Positions 1 through 8,896 of a DNA stretch of 35,164 bases are shown here, one piece after another. The stretch comes from a virus. The notes below the pieces were generated by a model, which ran no database searches, was not told the DNA's origin, and saw nothing but the letters and a program-made list of their open reading frames with translations. The translations under genes were made by a program, and so were the position numbers. The DNA is taken from IMG/VR virus record IMGVR_UViG_3300042357_000665, positions 1-35,164 of that record. One strand, written 5' to 3'. Position 1 is the first letter of the stretch. The number at the start of each line of letters is the position of its first letter.

Positions 1-1
1 A

Positions 2-1552
2 AATGCTGACCCATATAAAATTACATCAGATTCTCAATATACTTGGTCACAAATTAAGTTTGCATTTATTGATAAAAACTTTAATAATTTTGATAAAACT
101 TATTACTTAACATTACCATTCAATCTAAATCAATCAGAACCAGTTCGAATTCTAAAGCTCCTCAACAATGAACTTTTTGCAATTACTAAAGGATCATCTC
201 TCTATAATTCCAACACAATTGTAAAAGACAATACGTCAAAAGTATTTAAGTTTATGTCATCTTACTGGATAGATGACACTGGAAGCTTCGAAATCTACAA
301 TCAAGGTATTACGTCTTCTTATATTTTGACTTCTCCATTTGACACAGTTTATTTTAAAAACAATTACTACATAACCGGCGCGACAAAAACCCTAAGTCAA
401 AAAAATCAAAATCCTTATATTTTACTGGGGTTATCCTCGAATATAGTTTATGAAGAACAAGATACTTATTTAACAATTGTGTATCCTAACAAAATTTCTG
501 CGGCAGGAGCAAATCTTTCAATCTCAAACAACAATGGCTTTTTAAATGTCCCTAATCAAGTCTTTTTTGACTTTAATACAAATAGTAAAACTATTAAAGT
601 TGGAGTTGCTTCAACATCTACAACTGTAATTTCAAACATTACGGTTACAGATGGCACTAATATTTCCACATCTTCGCTTACAATCAATCCTTTAGTTTTA
701 AGCGGATTTTCGCTCTCAACAACTTCATTTATTGGGTACACTAGTTCATTTATAATTGCTACAGTGCAACTCCCTTCGAGAGCAATTTCAAACAGAACAA
801 TTACCATAACTTCAAATAATGCAACAGTTTTAACAGTTCCGAACACCGGCTTAGCCACAATAACTTATCAGACAAAAACAACAGATGTTACTCTAGTTAT
901 GGGTGTTGCGACTAATATACAGGGGATTGTTACATTAACTGCCAGCTATCGCGGCTCAATACAGACAAGTATCACTGTAAGTCCATTGTCACTTTCTGCA
1001 TCCCTAAGCACAAATAATTTTGTGGCTGGAACTTTAGACGATTTAGTTTATGTCACTGCATCAGTTCAAAGGCCTGTATTCGGTAATTTGATAATTAATG
1101 CTATTCCTTCAGTTGGAGGGTTCTTCACCACACCAAATTATACATTAATTATAGGAGCTGGACAAACTACTTCAACAACTTTACTTACCCAAACTGGATT
1201 TGCATCCACAAATACAAACGCAGTGTATAATCTTTCTATCACTGGCTCATCTTTAGGATTAGCTTTTACGGCAAAACCACTTACATTTATTCAAACTGTA
1301 GATAATTTAAGACCAGTTTTGCCTTATCAATCTCCAGTAATCACTTACAAATTAAACAATTTACCGGCGCTTAAGTGCATAATTTATAATTCTGTTCAAA
1401 CTCCAGTCGGCATTGCTGTAACTTACCCTAGCTTTACAACTTTTGACACAGCTGAAACATTTCAAACTTGGTCATTTAGCACCTCAGTAATGAATGCTGC
1501 TCCTGGATTTGCAATCACAGTACTCTCTACTGACGTTAGTTTGGCTCCTTGA
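2..1552 (+). CDS. Ig-like repeat tail or fibre protein (5'-partial)
   Basis: The frame is open from base 2, so the gene begins upstream of the window and the ATG at 254 is probably internal. The visible 516 residues are rich in Ser, Thr, Asn, Val and Ile, have almost no Cys, and show alternating beta-strand patterns. Sections recur at roughly 80-90 residues, each with a start like 'LSISNNNGF', 'FSLSTTSFIGYTSSFI' or 'LSASLSTNNFVAGTLDD' and a close like 'SLTINPLVLSG' or 'SITVSPLSLSA'. This is the look of tandem bacterial Ig-like domains common in phage tail and baseplate decoration proteins. It heads a plus-strand chain of tail-type genes, which fits a virion surface role. The stop is TGA at 1550-1552, but the same frame stays protein-like to 1687 (see next entry). 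The exact role (fibre, baseplate or tube decoration) is not decided by the sequence. Confidence 0.75.
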   Translation, partial: NADPYKITSDSQYTWSQIKFAFIDKNFNNFDKTYYLTLPFNLNQSEPVRILKLLNNELFAITKGSSLYNSNTIVKDNTSKVFKFMSSYWIDDTGSFEIYNQGITSSYILTSPFDTVYFKNNYYITGATKTLSQKNQNPYILLGLSSNIVYEEQDTYLTIVYPNKISAAGANLSISNNNGFLNVPNQVFFDFNTNSKTIKVGVASTSTTVISNITVTDGTNISTSSLTINPLVLSGFSLSTTSFIGYTSSFIIATVQLPSRAISNRTITITSNNATVLTVPNTGLATITYQTKTTDVTLVMGVATNIQGIVTLTASYRGSIQTSITVSPLSLSASLSTNNFVAGTLDDLVYVTASVQRPVFGNLIINAIPSVGGFFTTPNYTLIIGAGQTTSTTLLTQTGFASTNTNAVYNLSITGSSLGLAFTAKPLTFIQTVDNLRPVLPYQSPVITYKLNNLPALKCIIYNSVQTPVGIAVTYPSFTTFDTAETFQTWSFSTSVMNAAPGFAITVLSTDVSLAP

Positions 1553-1687
1553 TATAATCTCGCGTCTAAAGAAATTGTCAACTACAACTTCCATGTCGGC
1601 GAGGAATTCTCTCGACACATTTTGAATGCTTGAAGCAAGGTTTATAGGCCAAAAATTCACAATTTTACAATAGATGTCCAACATTAA
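1553..1687 (+). other. possible UGA-readthrough C-terminal extension of the first gene
   Basis: Read in the frame of the preceding gene, this stretch runs from the TGA at 1550 through a second TGA at 1631 to a TAA at 1685-1687. With both TGAs read as Trp, it gives a coherent 45-residue tail with pieces such as 'APWYNLASKEIVNYNFHVG' and 'NAWSKVYRPKIHNF'. The TAA lies 14 bases inside the next gene, matching the overlapping layout of the other plus-strand genes. Without it, 1553-1673 is the longest gap in the tail block, and the next gene has no clear ribosome-binding site. The window otherwise uses TGG for Trp and TGA as a normal stop. It could be programmed readthrough, a decayed C-terminus, or chance. 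Confidence 0.35.
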
Positions 1688-4274
1688 CGAAATTTTCCTT
1701 ACTCAATTGGCTCAATCTATTGGTGTTTCATTCAACATAAAAAACAATATTCTTGGTTCAAATTTTAACCCTAATTCAGCAATTTTTAATTTATCACAAA
1801 TTGCAAGTATTTTGACAAAGGGAAAGCCAAGATTTGGAGTTTATGACGAGACAAACGGATTTGGGGTAAGCACGAATTTCAATTTTAATTTTGATGACAC
1901 TTCAAAGCTGTTCTACTTTGGTCCAGGAAGAGTGTTTTATCAGACACAGATGTCGCTCGTCCCATCTCAATATATTCCTGCAGTTTCTTCAAATGACACT
2001 CCAGGACAAAAACTATTTAACTTTTATTTAGATTATAATGATTTTATATTTTCTAGACAATCATATGTGGCAACTGTCACGGCTGTAAGTGGTTTTGAGA
2101 TTACGGTGAACCAATTGCCTCCAGTTGCGTATGTAAATAATTTTACAAAAACAAGTTTGAATGGGTACATCGTAGCAATTAATTTTATTGACTCAGTTAA
2201 TTTAAAAATTTATTTTGTCCAAAATGTTGAAACTTTAAATTATGTAGCCGTCGGATCTAACATCAATTTAATTTATCAGCCTACTCTTAAATTTTTGACA
2301 ACTACTGCTCTCAATGGTGCAACTCCACCAGATGTTCAAATACCATATTCTGGAATTTCGATTGCAAAAGCAATTTTAAATATTGACAGTAACTTTAATT
2401 ATTCAACACTTAGTACATCTAAAACTTTTCTCGGTTATCCTGAGTTTCAAAACCCTCAGTCTTATTTTCCTGACTCTAGATCATATAACGCATTTTTAAC
2501 TTTTGTAAATAATTCTATTAAATCAATTCAGGATTCACAAACTTATTCTTTTGAGTCAGATTTGGTTAATAGTTTTTTTAATTACACAGGCTCAATTGCA
2601 GGCATTAACACTTCTTTTGATGATTATTGGCACTCAAGACCTTATAGACCTCAAGAAAATTTTGAGTATGGCTTAAACTTTAATGGATTACAACAAACAT
2701 ATTTTGATTCAAGATTTAAAGACTTTTGGTATTTCTTAAATAATAACACATTAACTAAGACTCTTGCAATTTTCAGGGGTGATATTTATCGTGGAAGCTC
2801 TCGCGCGCTTTCTAATAATCAACTATCAATTAACGTGACTAGCGCAAGAGATTTTTCAGGAAAAAGCACACTATTTAATGGTTCATGGACCTACGGAGTT
2901 TCTGCAGTCAATGCTACAGGCGAATATAATCCCAACTATCTTTCTGGTCAAAATTTTTATTTAAATAAGCTCGTGAACAATTTTGTGAGTTGGACTTCTG
3001 TGTCAGCTATTTCACCTAGCCCACTATTTTTCCATGTTTACAAAAACGTTTATTCTTCCACAGGGTTTATTCAGCAAAGACTTACTTCGCCATTTGAAGT
3101 CACTAATTATACCTTAACAGATGATAATTCTGATTATTCAACAACTAATGCATTTGGTGTTGCGACGAATTATTTTGCATTTCCAATTACACAAGGGGCC
3201 GGTAACACTGGAATCATTGGTGGCATTCAATTCTATGGATATTTCAATTCAAATACCTCAACCAACTATGCAGATTATCCACTGCTAGGAGTGCAAAGCT
3301 GCACAATTCTAAATGGTGGATATAATTACAAGAACCCTCAGGTAATTATTAGTGGAAATGGATTCGGCGCCGCAATTTCTCTCACAACAGCAACAGTAGG
3401 ACCAAAACAAGGAGTAATTGTAAGCGCAACTGTTACAAGCTTTGGTAGCGGATATATTTCAATGCCAACATTAACTGTAGTAGATAGTCCTCAATCAAAT
3501 GGCACTGGGGCAGTTATACAACCAATCTTGTCTTATTTGAGCGCAGGAATTGCAACAGGCGACATAAATCAACCAATTGGCACATCTATAGTAGAATTTG
3601 CATCACTGACTCTTGCAGATATACCAACAACACCTGAGCAATTCGCTTTACCGTTAAAACAAAATAAATTTTTCAAGCTAAACGCAAATGTTAATTATTG
3701 GGCTGTTTTCAACATGAATGTCCCATATGCGGTTACATTATCACAGCAGCTTCAGCTTAATCATACACAAAATTATGTTGGCAAAATTGCATCATCGGTC
3801 AATAATTCGAATTGGGTGGCAGGAGTTTCAAGCGTTATGGTGGCTAAATTAGGATTAGTTGATCAAGGTTTGAGCGGTAATTTAGCTTTTTCAAATGGAG
3901 TGTATTTGACAGAAGAATTGCCCACGATACCATCCAGACTCAGAGTTTATGTCCCTAATTTAGAATTTAATACAGAAGATGGTCGCACATCTCAGGAAAA
4001 TGTCGGATATAATTCTGTATTGCCGATACAAAATTCAATGGATATTTATGTTACTGCCTATAACTCAAATACAGGTGTGCAAAAAACTATGTATTGCTTG
4101 TTGCAAAAAGACACTCCAAGAAATACATCTATACCAATCGGAAATGCCACCGATCTTTTTGACACGATTATTAACGTGCAAGTTTCGGCAAATGTTGCCA
4201 GCGGAGTTAAGCTCGTCAATGGAATCATACAATGGGATATAAATGACTTTTTCACAATTGATACAATACCATGA
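1674..4274 (+). CDS. large tail/baseplate structural protein with beta-repeat segment
   Basis: An 866-residue protein, rich in Asn, Ser, Thr, Phe and Tyr and beta-like throughout. No enzyme motif is seen. Around residues 540-625 there are two related Gly-rich units ('LNGGYNYKNPQVIISGNGFG' and 'SFGSGYISMPTLTVVDS'). They match the pattern 'G-G/S-Y-x-x-x-P-x-h-x-h' of short beta-repeats found in baseplate and fibre proteins of contractile-tailed phages. The start is the ATG directly after an in-frame TAG (1671-1673). No good Shine-Dalgarno sequence precedes it, so translation may be coupled to the frame overlapping from upstream. The gene ends with two TGA codons in tandem, overlapping the next gene by 4 bases. 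A baseplate wedge or receptor-binding/fibre role is inferred from composition and neighbours, not from a recognised family. Confidence 0.7.
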   Translation: MSNINEIFLTQLAQSIGVSFNIKNNILGSNFNPNSAIFNLSQIASILTKGKPRFGVYDETNGFGVSTNFNFNFDDTSKLFYFGPGRVFYQTQMSLVPSQYIPAVSSNDTPGQKLFNFYLDYNDFIFSRQSYVATVTAVSGFEITVNQLPPVAYVNNFTKTSLNGYIVAINFIDSVNLKIYFVQNVETLNYVAVGSNINLIYQPTLKFLTTTALNGATPPDVQIPYSGISIAKAILNIDSNFNYSTLSTSKTFLGYPEFQNPQSYFPDSRSYNAFLTFVNNSIKSIQDSQTYSFESDLVNSFFNYTGSIAGINTSFDDYWHSRPYRPQENFEYGLNFNGLQQTYFDSRFKDFWYFLNNNTLTKTLAIFRGDIYRGSSRALSNNQLSINVTSARDFSGKSTLFNGSWTYGVSAVNATGEYNPNYLSGQNFYLNKLVNNFVSWTSVSAISPSPLFFHVYKNVYSSTGFIQQRLTSPFEVTNYTLTDDNSDYSTTNAFGVATNYFAFPITQGAGNTGIIGGIQFYGYFNSNTSTNYADYPLLGVQSCTILNGGYNYKNPQVIISGNGFGAAISLTTATVGPKQGVIVSATVTSFGSGYISMPTLTVVDSPQSNGTGAVIQPILSYLSAGIATGDINQPIGTSIVEFASLTLADIPTTPEQFALPLKQNKFFKLNANVNYWAVFNMNVPYAVTLSQQLQLNHTQNYVGKIASSVNNSNWVAGVSSVMVAKLGLVDQGLSGNLAFSNGVYLTEELPTIPSRLRVYVPNLEFNTEDGRTSQENVGYNSVLPIQNSMDIYVTAYNSNTGVQKTMYCLLQKDTPRNTSIPIGNATDLFDTIINVQVSANVASGVKLVNGIIQWDINDFFTIDTIP

Positions 4275-5581
4275 TGAATTTATTTGCATATCCCGCTAAT
4301 TTTGGTTTCGCACAAATTTTTAAATGTGACTATTATGGCAATAAACTAAGTGAAGAAAGAGATTGTTTTATTGATAAGTTTTCAGTTAAAATTAATGAGA
4401 AAGGTGTTGATGATACCATGCTTTTTGGGTCTTTAGCACAAAATAACACTTTCATGCTAAGTAATCGTCAAATTTCAATAGACGCTACATTTTTATTTAA
4501 TTTGGACTCTTCAGGGCTTTTAAGTCCTGCTACTGACCTGCTCATGAATTTGTGCACACAAGCTCATCAAGGCACTCATACTTCCTACAAATTATCTTTA
4601 ACAAACTTGACAAGCACAGGATGCAATTATAACGAAAGCTTAATACCTATTTCATTAGGAATAAACAATACAGTTTTGACAAGTTTTAAATTTTATTTAG
4701 TCAGCGAAAACACATCAACAAAATTACAAATCAATTCAATAAATACTACCACACAAGCATTGACTTTTAATGTTGTTACTTTAGCTCAAAATACAGAATA
4801 CTGGATAGAAGTTTTTCAGTATGGAACAGTAAGCGCAACTCCAGAAACGTTTCCCTTAAATCTCGAAGGAGTTTTTAGATTAGACACTTCGGAAGGTAGT
4901 TTTTACAATTGTTTAATTGACGAACTGAGATTCAATTTGGGTGACGAATTTGTTAAAATAGAAACAACAATTTTAGCCACAGATTTTAATCGCTCAACAA
5001 GATTTAATTTTATTAACACAACCAGCAAAAATAATAAATTTCAATTTGCAAGACTTTTAAATAAATCAAGAATTAAAATAACAGACTTTGTGAATGATAT
5101 TAATCCAGACCCGTCAACAGGAGTGGTTTTTGATGTGAATCCAGATGTTCTAAAAAGCAGCAAATATCTTGATGGCCTTTTAACACAAACATTTTCAGAC
5201 ACACCTTTTAAAGATTTATCGATCACAATTTCTAATAATTTAAAGCCAGTTTATGGCAATGACTATAAAAAAATTAAAAGAACTTATGTAAAAGGATTCT
5301 ATTCTGAATTTAGAAAAATAAATGGAACTCTATCCACTTTCGCACTCAGAAGTGATCAACCAACATTGGAAAAATTTGCGTATCTAGCGAGCTCTGCAAC
5401 AAAATCAATGACTGTAACATTTGGCTCCCAAAATTTCTCTATACCATACACAGTTTGGTCGCCTGGAAAAATTGAAGCAAATCAAGATGATTTTGTGTCA
5501 GTGAGTTTTGAATGGGTGGCATTAGCTAAATCACAGCAAGGCCAGCCTCAATTCGAAATTAACAATGTCAATAATTTTTAA
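4271..5581 (+). CDS. tail/baseplate-type structural protein, unknown family
   Basis: A 436-residue protein whose ATG overlaps the previous stop (ATGATGA), implying translational coupling. It is beta-rich, with segments 'DKFSVKINEKGVDDTMLFG', 'RQISIDATFLFNL' and near the C-terminus 'DDFVSVSFEWVALAK'. Strand-turn-strand patterns of this kind occur in tail-tube and baseplate tube-initiator folds, but the resemblance is general only. No signal peptide, membrane segment or catalytic motif is visible. It sits in a run of co-directional structural genes of similar composition, so a virion tail or baseplate role is the best inference. It could equally be a tail-fibre connector. Confidence 0.65.
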   Translation: MMNLFAYPANFGFAQIFKCDYYGNKLSEERDCFIDKFSVKINEKGVDDTMLFGSLAQNNTFMLSNRQISIDATFLFNLDSSGLLSPATDLLMNLCTQAHQGTHTSYKLSLTNLTSTGCNYNESLIPISLGINNTVLTSFKFYLVSENTSTKLQINSINTTTQALTFNVVTLAQNTEYWIEVFQYGTVSATPETFPLNLEGVFRLDTSEGSFYNCLIDELRFNLGDEFVKIETTILATDFNRSTRFNFINTTSKNNKFQFARLLNKSRIKITDFVNDINPDPSTGVVFDVNPDVLKSSKYLDGLLTQTFSDTPFKDLSITISNNLKPVYGNDYKKIKRTYVKGFYSEFRKINGTLSTFALRSDQPTLEKFAYLASSATKSMTVTFGSQNFSIPYTVWSPGKIEANQDDFVSVSFEWVALAKSQQGQPQFEINNVNNF

Positions 5582-5629
5582 AATGCAAAAAAAAGGAAAT
5601 GTGTGACCAAAGAAGAACGTTAAAGTAAT

Positions 5630-6007
5630 ATGGACTCGATTTTTGTGAATTCTGTTTATCCATTTGAGGTAAATTATAGCTTTGAAAAAAAAGTAAATGG
5701 ATTAATAGTTTTCGGAGATGCAAAAAAAGATAATGACTATAAAATGAAATTTCTTGCCTATGGACCATCATTTGACATGGTTGCAAAAGGGCTTGAAGAA
5801 GCAACATATATCAATCATATTACTGGAGAGCCTTTTATAAGAACTTCTGTTTTATACCGTGAAATTTTTAAAACTGCTATTGTTCAAATTGAATTTCCAG
5901 AAAATCAAGAGCTGGAAACAATTGTGATGAAAAAAGCTGATTTAAACAATTTACCCTACACTCTTGTTCAAGTTGTTTGTAAAAAATGGCTTAAGGAAGT
6001 GTTATGA
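5630..6007 (+). CDS. small tail-block protein, unknown
   Basis: A 125-residue protein with an N-terminal beta part ('NSVYPFEVNYSFEKKVNG', then 'LIVFGDAKK') and a mixed C-terminal half ending 'VVCKKWLKEVL'. I do not recognise the family. The gene is 48 bases after the previous stop, the second-largest gap in the tail block, preceded by a purine-rich stretch with a weak ribosome-binding site. Its TGA overlaps the next ATG by 4 bases (ATGA), so the two are probably coupled. Small proteins in this position in tail clusters are often baseplate components or assembly factors. That is context only. Confidence 0.6.
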   Translation: MDSIFVNSVYPFEVNYSFEKKVNGLIVFGDAKKDNDYKMKFLAYGPSFDMVAKGLEEATYINHITGEPFIRTSVLYREIFKTAIVQIEFPENQELETIVMKKADLNNLPYTLVQVVCKKWLKEVL

Positions 6008-7359
6008 ATATTTCAAATACAACTTTTATTAAAAAAATAGCAGTAGCAATGCTCAATAATCCTATTTTTTTTGATCAAGAAGAAAATCTTCAATTCTTGT
6101 ACGCTCAGCCTGCTAACTATATCGCCTATTTAGATTTTTTCAATAAAAATAAAATTGAGCTTTTAAAAAATTTTTCTCGAAAAGAAACTAACTACAAATT
6201 AGGAACTGTCGAAGACTTTAGTATTGATGCGATAGACATCAATTCTCCAATTGATTTTTTTAATTACAGAAATTTTTCTTATACTTATAAAAATGATGTT
6301 TTAAAAACTAAAGGAACTTTAAAAGTCCCAGGAGTTCTGCCATTCATAAAAGATGATTATAACTCAATTTTTCAAGAATATATCTGGAATTTATCTCTTT
6401 GGCCGTTCGTGCCATTTTTCATTTACACTGACTTGGATCCAATTAATTTAGGTGGCCCGCTTTTTCTGACATCATTTACAATAGACTCAAAAGCAAATTC
6501 TCCTGTAGACATCAATTTAAGTTTTGAAGGTGGAACCACAATTCCCGAATCCTATAAATCAAAAACAGCCTCATATCTTTCTTCATTCAGTCGCTATTTA
6601 CCACAAAACATTGATTTTTCAGAAACTGAAACACAGAAAACTTATCGCTATTCCAAATCACATGACTGTTTTTTAACTATCAATGTAATTGAAGCTGAAC
6701 CAGAACAAGAACAAAATATCGCAGAAAAACATAACAATGATATAAATTGGATGTCTGGACAGGACTTTTTCATTACAAGCATGAGTTTAAAAGTAGAAAA
6801 CTCTGTAGACACAGTATATACAGCAAACGACGGTATCACAAAAAATCTATTAGATGGACCAAAATCAATTGGTTTAAAAAAAAGAACTGTCACTGGAAGC
6901 ATAACGTTTGAAGCCGCTCGTGATTTTAGCGCAATATACAATGGAATAAATCCAGGGGCCATTTCTTTGGTTATGTATTTTGGCGGACCATTTTACTACC
7001 CAATGAAAAATGTTATTTTTCAAAATTTTGATAGCAAACTTAATAGTGGTTCTTCAACATATTTGCACTCAATTAAATTTTTTGCTTTAGCACAGCCCAC
7101 AAATCTCAGTAAGTGGTATGAACAAAATGAGTTTGACCTAGACATACAAAGCATATTTTTTGAAGGAACATTTGATGGAACTTTAAAAACAAATCCTCAA
7201 CAGGTAACCACAAACGCTGAAGAAGAAGAATCAGACGATAATTTACAAGTTCCAGGCTGGTTGGCTCCCCCTCCATCGCCAGTTATCGCCTCTCCCAACC
7301 CGTTCCCTCCAGTATTTTTTCCACCTATTCGCCCCAATTTGCCGAATGAATTGAATTAA
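6004..7359 (+). CDS. tail/baseplate structural protein with proline-rich C-terminus
   Basis: A 451-residue protein starting in the ATGA overlap with the previous gene. Most of it looks beta-rich, with a central segment 'RTVTGSITFEAARDFSAIY' followed by 'ISLVMYFGGPFYYPMKNV' that recalls the strand pattern of tail-tube-like domains. The last 40 or so residues differ: an acidic stretch (EEEESDD) leads into a Pro-rich tail ('APPPSPVIASPNPFPPVFFP'), probably a flexible extension. There are no enzyme motifs. The next gene starts one base after the TAA. A structural part in the tail tube, baseplate hub or connector is the likeliest role, but the family is not recognised. Confidence 0.65.
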   Translation: MNISNTTFIKKIAVAMLNNPIFFDQEENLQFLYAQPANYIAYLDFFNKNKIELLKNFSRKETNYKLGTVEDFSIDAIDINSPIDFFNYRNFSYTYKNDVLKTKGTLKVPGVLPFIKDDYNSIFQEYIWNLSLWPFVPFFIYTDLDPINLGGPLFLTSFTIDSKANSPVDINLSFEGGTTIPESYKSKTASYLSSFSRYLPQNIDFSETETQKTYRYSKSHDCFLTINVIEAEPEQEQNIAEKHNNDINWMSGQDFFITSMSLKVENSVDTVYTANDGITKNLLDGPKSIGLKKRTVTGSITFEAARDFSAIYNGINPGAISLVMYFGGPFYYPMKNVIFQNFDSKLNSGSSTYLHSIKFFALAQPTNLSKWYEQNEFDLDIQSIFFEGTFDGTLKTNPQQVTTNAEEEESDDNLQVPGWLAPPPSPVIASPNPFPPVFFPPIRPNLPNELN

Positions 7360-7360
7360 A

Positions 7361-7858
7361 ATGGTTTACAAAAAGTTTGATTTTGAAAATAACGAGTATA
7401 CTCTAGAATTTCAAGAAATTACACTTGAGATTGCACTTAAAATTGACGCTCAAACTTATAAAGAAAAAGAATACCTAACCATTAATGAAATTACACAATT
7501 CTTAAAAAATGTTAAGTATTTAATTCTCTCAGATAAAGAAGTGATTTTTGACTCAATAAAGCATGATTTTAGATCTTTGAACTTTAATTTGATAAAAATT
7601 ATTTACGACAAAATTAAAGAAGAATTTTGTTTAGATTTGACAGAAACTCAAGAATTTATTCATAAATGTAAACTCTTTCTAGAAGCTGATAATATTGATG
7701 TTCCCCTTGAGCCTGAGCTTTTTGTTGCAAAAAATTTGTTTGAAAAAAATTTGTCGTTAACTTATTTAGAAATGATGAACATGAATTGTAAAAAATATGA
7801 AAAAATTATTCTTGCACTAAATATTTTGAAGAATAATAGCCCGGAGAGTGAAAAATGA
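7361..7858 (+). CDS. helical protein, possible tail or baseplate assembly factor
   Basis: A 165-residue acidic and lysine-rich protein. It opens with a short beta part ('YKKFDFENNEYTLEFQEIT') and is predicted mostly helical afterwards. It starts one base after the previous stop and ends in an ATGA overlap with the 90-residue gene that follows. A small beta-headed helical protein followed by a smaller helical partner recalls tail assembly chaperone pairs, but I see no slippery-site frameshift and no tape measure gene next to it. The chaperone idea is therefore only a suggestion. Confidence 0.55.
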   Translation: MVYKKFDFENNEYTLEFQEITLEIALKIDAQTYKEKEYLTINEITQFLKNVKYLILSDKEVIFDSIKHDFRSLNFNLIKIIYDKIKEEFCLDLTETQEFIHKCKLFLEADNIDVPLEPELFVAKNLFEKNLSLTYLEMMNMNCKKYEKIILALNILKNNSPESEK

Positions 7859-8127
7859 AACCAGATGATGTTGCAGAAGTTTACAGAAGTCAAGCTAAAT
7901 TGCTTATGAAATTTATAGACAAGGTTCAGACTGAAAATTTTAATAATGACGATTTAAAATTCTTTTTTATTATGATAGCGCGCAAATACTATGAGCTTCT
8001 TGTCAACCTTTCCGTACAAGCCAAAGTTCTCGAAGCCTACAATGTTAAATTTCACGAATTAAGCGCTGGCGAAAATCTTGATGAGCCACCGTTTGAAAAA
8101 GATTTTTTTAACAACAAAAATTTTTGA
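7855..8127 (+). CDS. small helical protein, last gene of the tail block
   Basis: A 90-residue, mostly helical protein ('EVYRSQAKLLMKFIDKVQ', 'FFFIMIARKYYELLVNLSVQ') with an acidic, Phe-rich C-terminus. Its ATG overlaps the previous stop (ATGA). The amphipathic helices suggest oligomerisation or partnership with the preceding protein. The hydrophobic patch around residues 41-57 is too short and too charged to be a clear membrane segment. This gene closes the plus-strand block; the opposing minus-strand block ends 4 bases away, so transcripts converge here. The family is not recognised. Confidence 0.55.
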   Translation: MKPDDVAEVYRSQAKLLMKFIDKVQTENFNNDDLKFFFIMIARKYYELLVNLSVQAKVLEAYNVKFHELSAGENLDEPPFEKDFFNNKNF

Positions 8128-8131
8128 TTGA

Positions 8132-8635
8132 TTAATTTCTTTTAAAAGGTTCATTAAATTCAGCTTCTGAGTCATATTCAGGAAGATAATATAGACCTTC
8201 TTTTTCAATTTCAGCTAATTCCTCAGAAGTGGGTTCTTCGTCATCATCAAAGGCGCCGATTAATTTTGCAAATTCATAATCTTTGATGGCTTTTTCTATA
8301 ATTCTTCGTTTCAACTCTTCTTGATCATTTTCATCACGGTCATTAAAACTGCTATATCTGAAAGAAACAGAAAATGGCTTGGCAATTTCATTAATTTGAC
8401 GCTTAGTTTTGTTTTCAATGTCAGACTCAGCAGAAATCATAATTTTTTGTTGATAATCAGAAAATCTTACATCTTGAATACCGTCTCGTGCAGTAAATTT
8501 ATTGTTAATATTCTTAATGACATCATTTGGGTTTGATGATGCAAGCCTGATTAGTTTTTCATTTAATTTATCCGCAAGTTTATAGTAACCTATCTCTTCT
8601 GCGCACTCAATTTCAAATAATAAATCTTTAAACAT
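8132..8635 (-). CDS. small virion-associated-type protein with shared N-terminal leader
   Basis: A 167-residue charged protein, the last gene of the minus-strand block. Residues 13-32 ('EEIGYYKLADKLNEKLIRLA') align without gaps to residues 12-31 of the protein at 29805-30245 ('EEAGFYKSADRVQNRLLKVA'). This shared helical leader ends in a [KR]-hydrophobic-A motif. The rest ('NNKFTARDGIQDVRFSDYQQ', then an acidic C-terminus) is unlike any family I know. The start ATG directly follows the upstream stop (TAAATG). The leader and the location suggest a protein destined for the capsid interior; that is an inference. Confidence 0.6.
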   Translation of the reverse strand: MFKDLLFEIECAEEIGYYKLADKLNEKLIRLASSNPNDVIKNINNKFTARDGIQDVRFSDYQQKIMISAESDIENKTKRQINEIAKPFSVSFRYSSFNDRDENDQEELKRRIIEKAIKDYEFAKLIGAFDDDEEPTSEELAEIEKEGLYYLPEYDSEAEFNEPFKRN

Positions 8636-8878
8636 TTACTTTAATTCCCGTTTCAGAATGTCGTCATCTGGAGTGACTTTTTCAAGAAATTTTCCAAGTT
8701 TGCCAAAAAGAATGCGCGCCTGCTTTGTAGAAAGGTGAATCGATTGGTTGTTAACCTCAATCGTGAAAACAGGATTATAAACTGCATCCGAATAATCAAC
8801 CTTAGGCTCTGATGGATGATTGTTTATCTCATCTTGTGTTAGAGAAAAAGTGAAAAATTGTGTGTCTCGTTGATTCAT
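8636..8878 (-). CDS. small protein, unknown
   Basis: An 80-residue protein with an N-terminal beta-like part ('DTQFFTFSLTQDE') and a middle 'PVFTIEVNNQSIHLSTKQA' followed by a helix rich in Lys and Leu. It lacks the leader seen in its neighbours. It lies between the 234-residue Cys-rich protein and the last gene of the block, with 18 bases upstream and none downstream (TAAATG junction), so it is probably co-transcribed with both. I do not recognise it, and nothing points to an enzyme. Confidence 0.5.
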   Translation of the reverse strand: MNQRDTQFFTFSLTQDEINNHPSEPKVDYSDAVYNPVFTIEVNNQSIHLSTKQARILFGKLGKFLEKVTPDDDILKRELK

Positions 8879-8896
8879 TTCTGTTATTCCGGTAGT

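Noticed and set aside
7361-8127. Tail assembly chaperone pair made by programmed frameshift
   Set aside because: The two genes are joined by an ordinary ATGA overlap. I found no slippery heptamer near the junction and no tape measure gene beside them.
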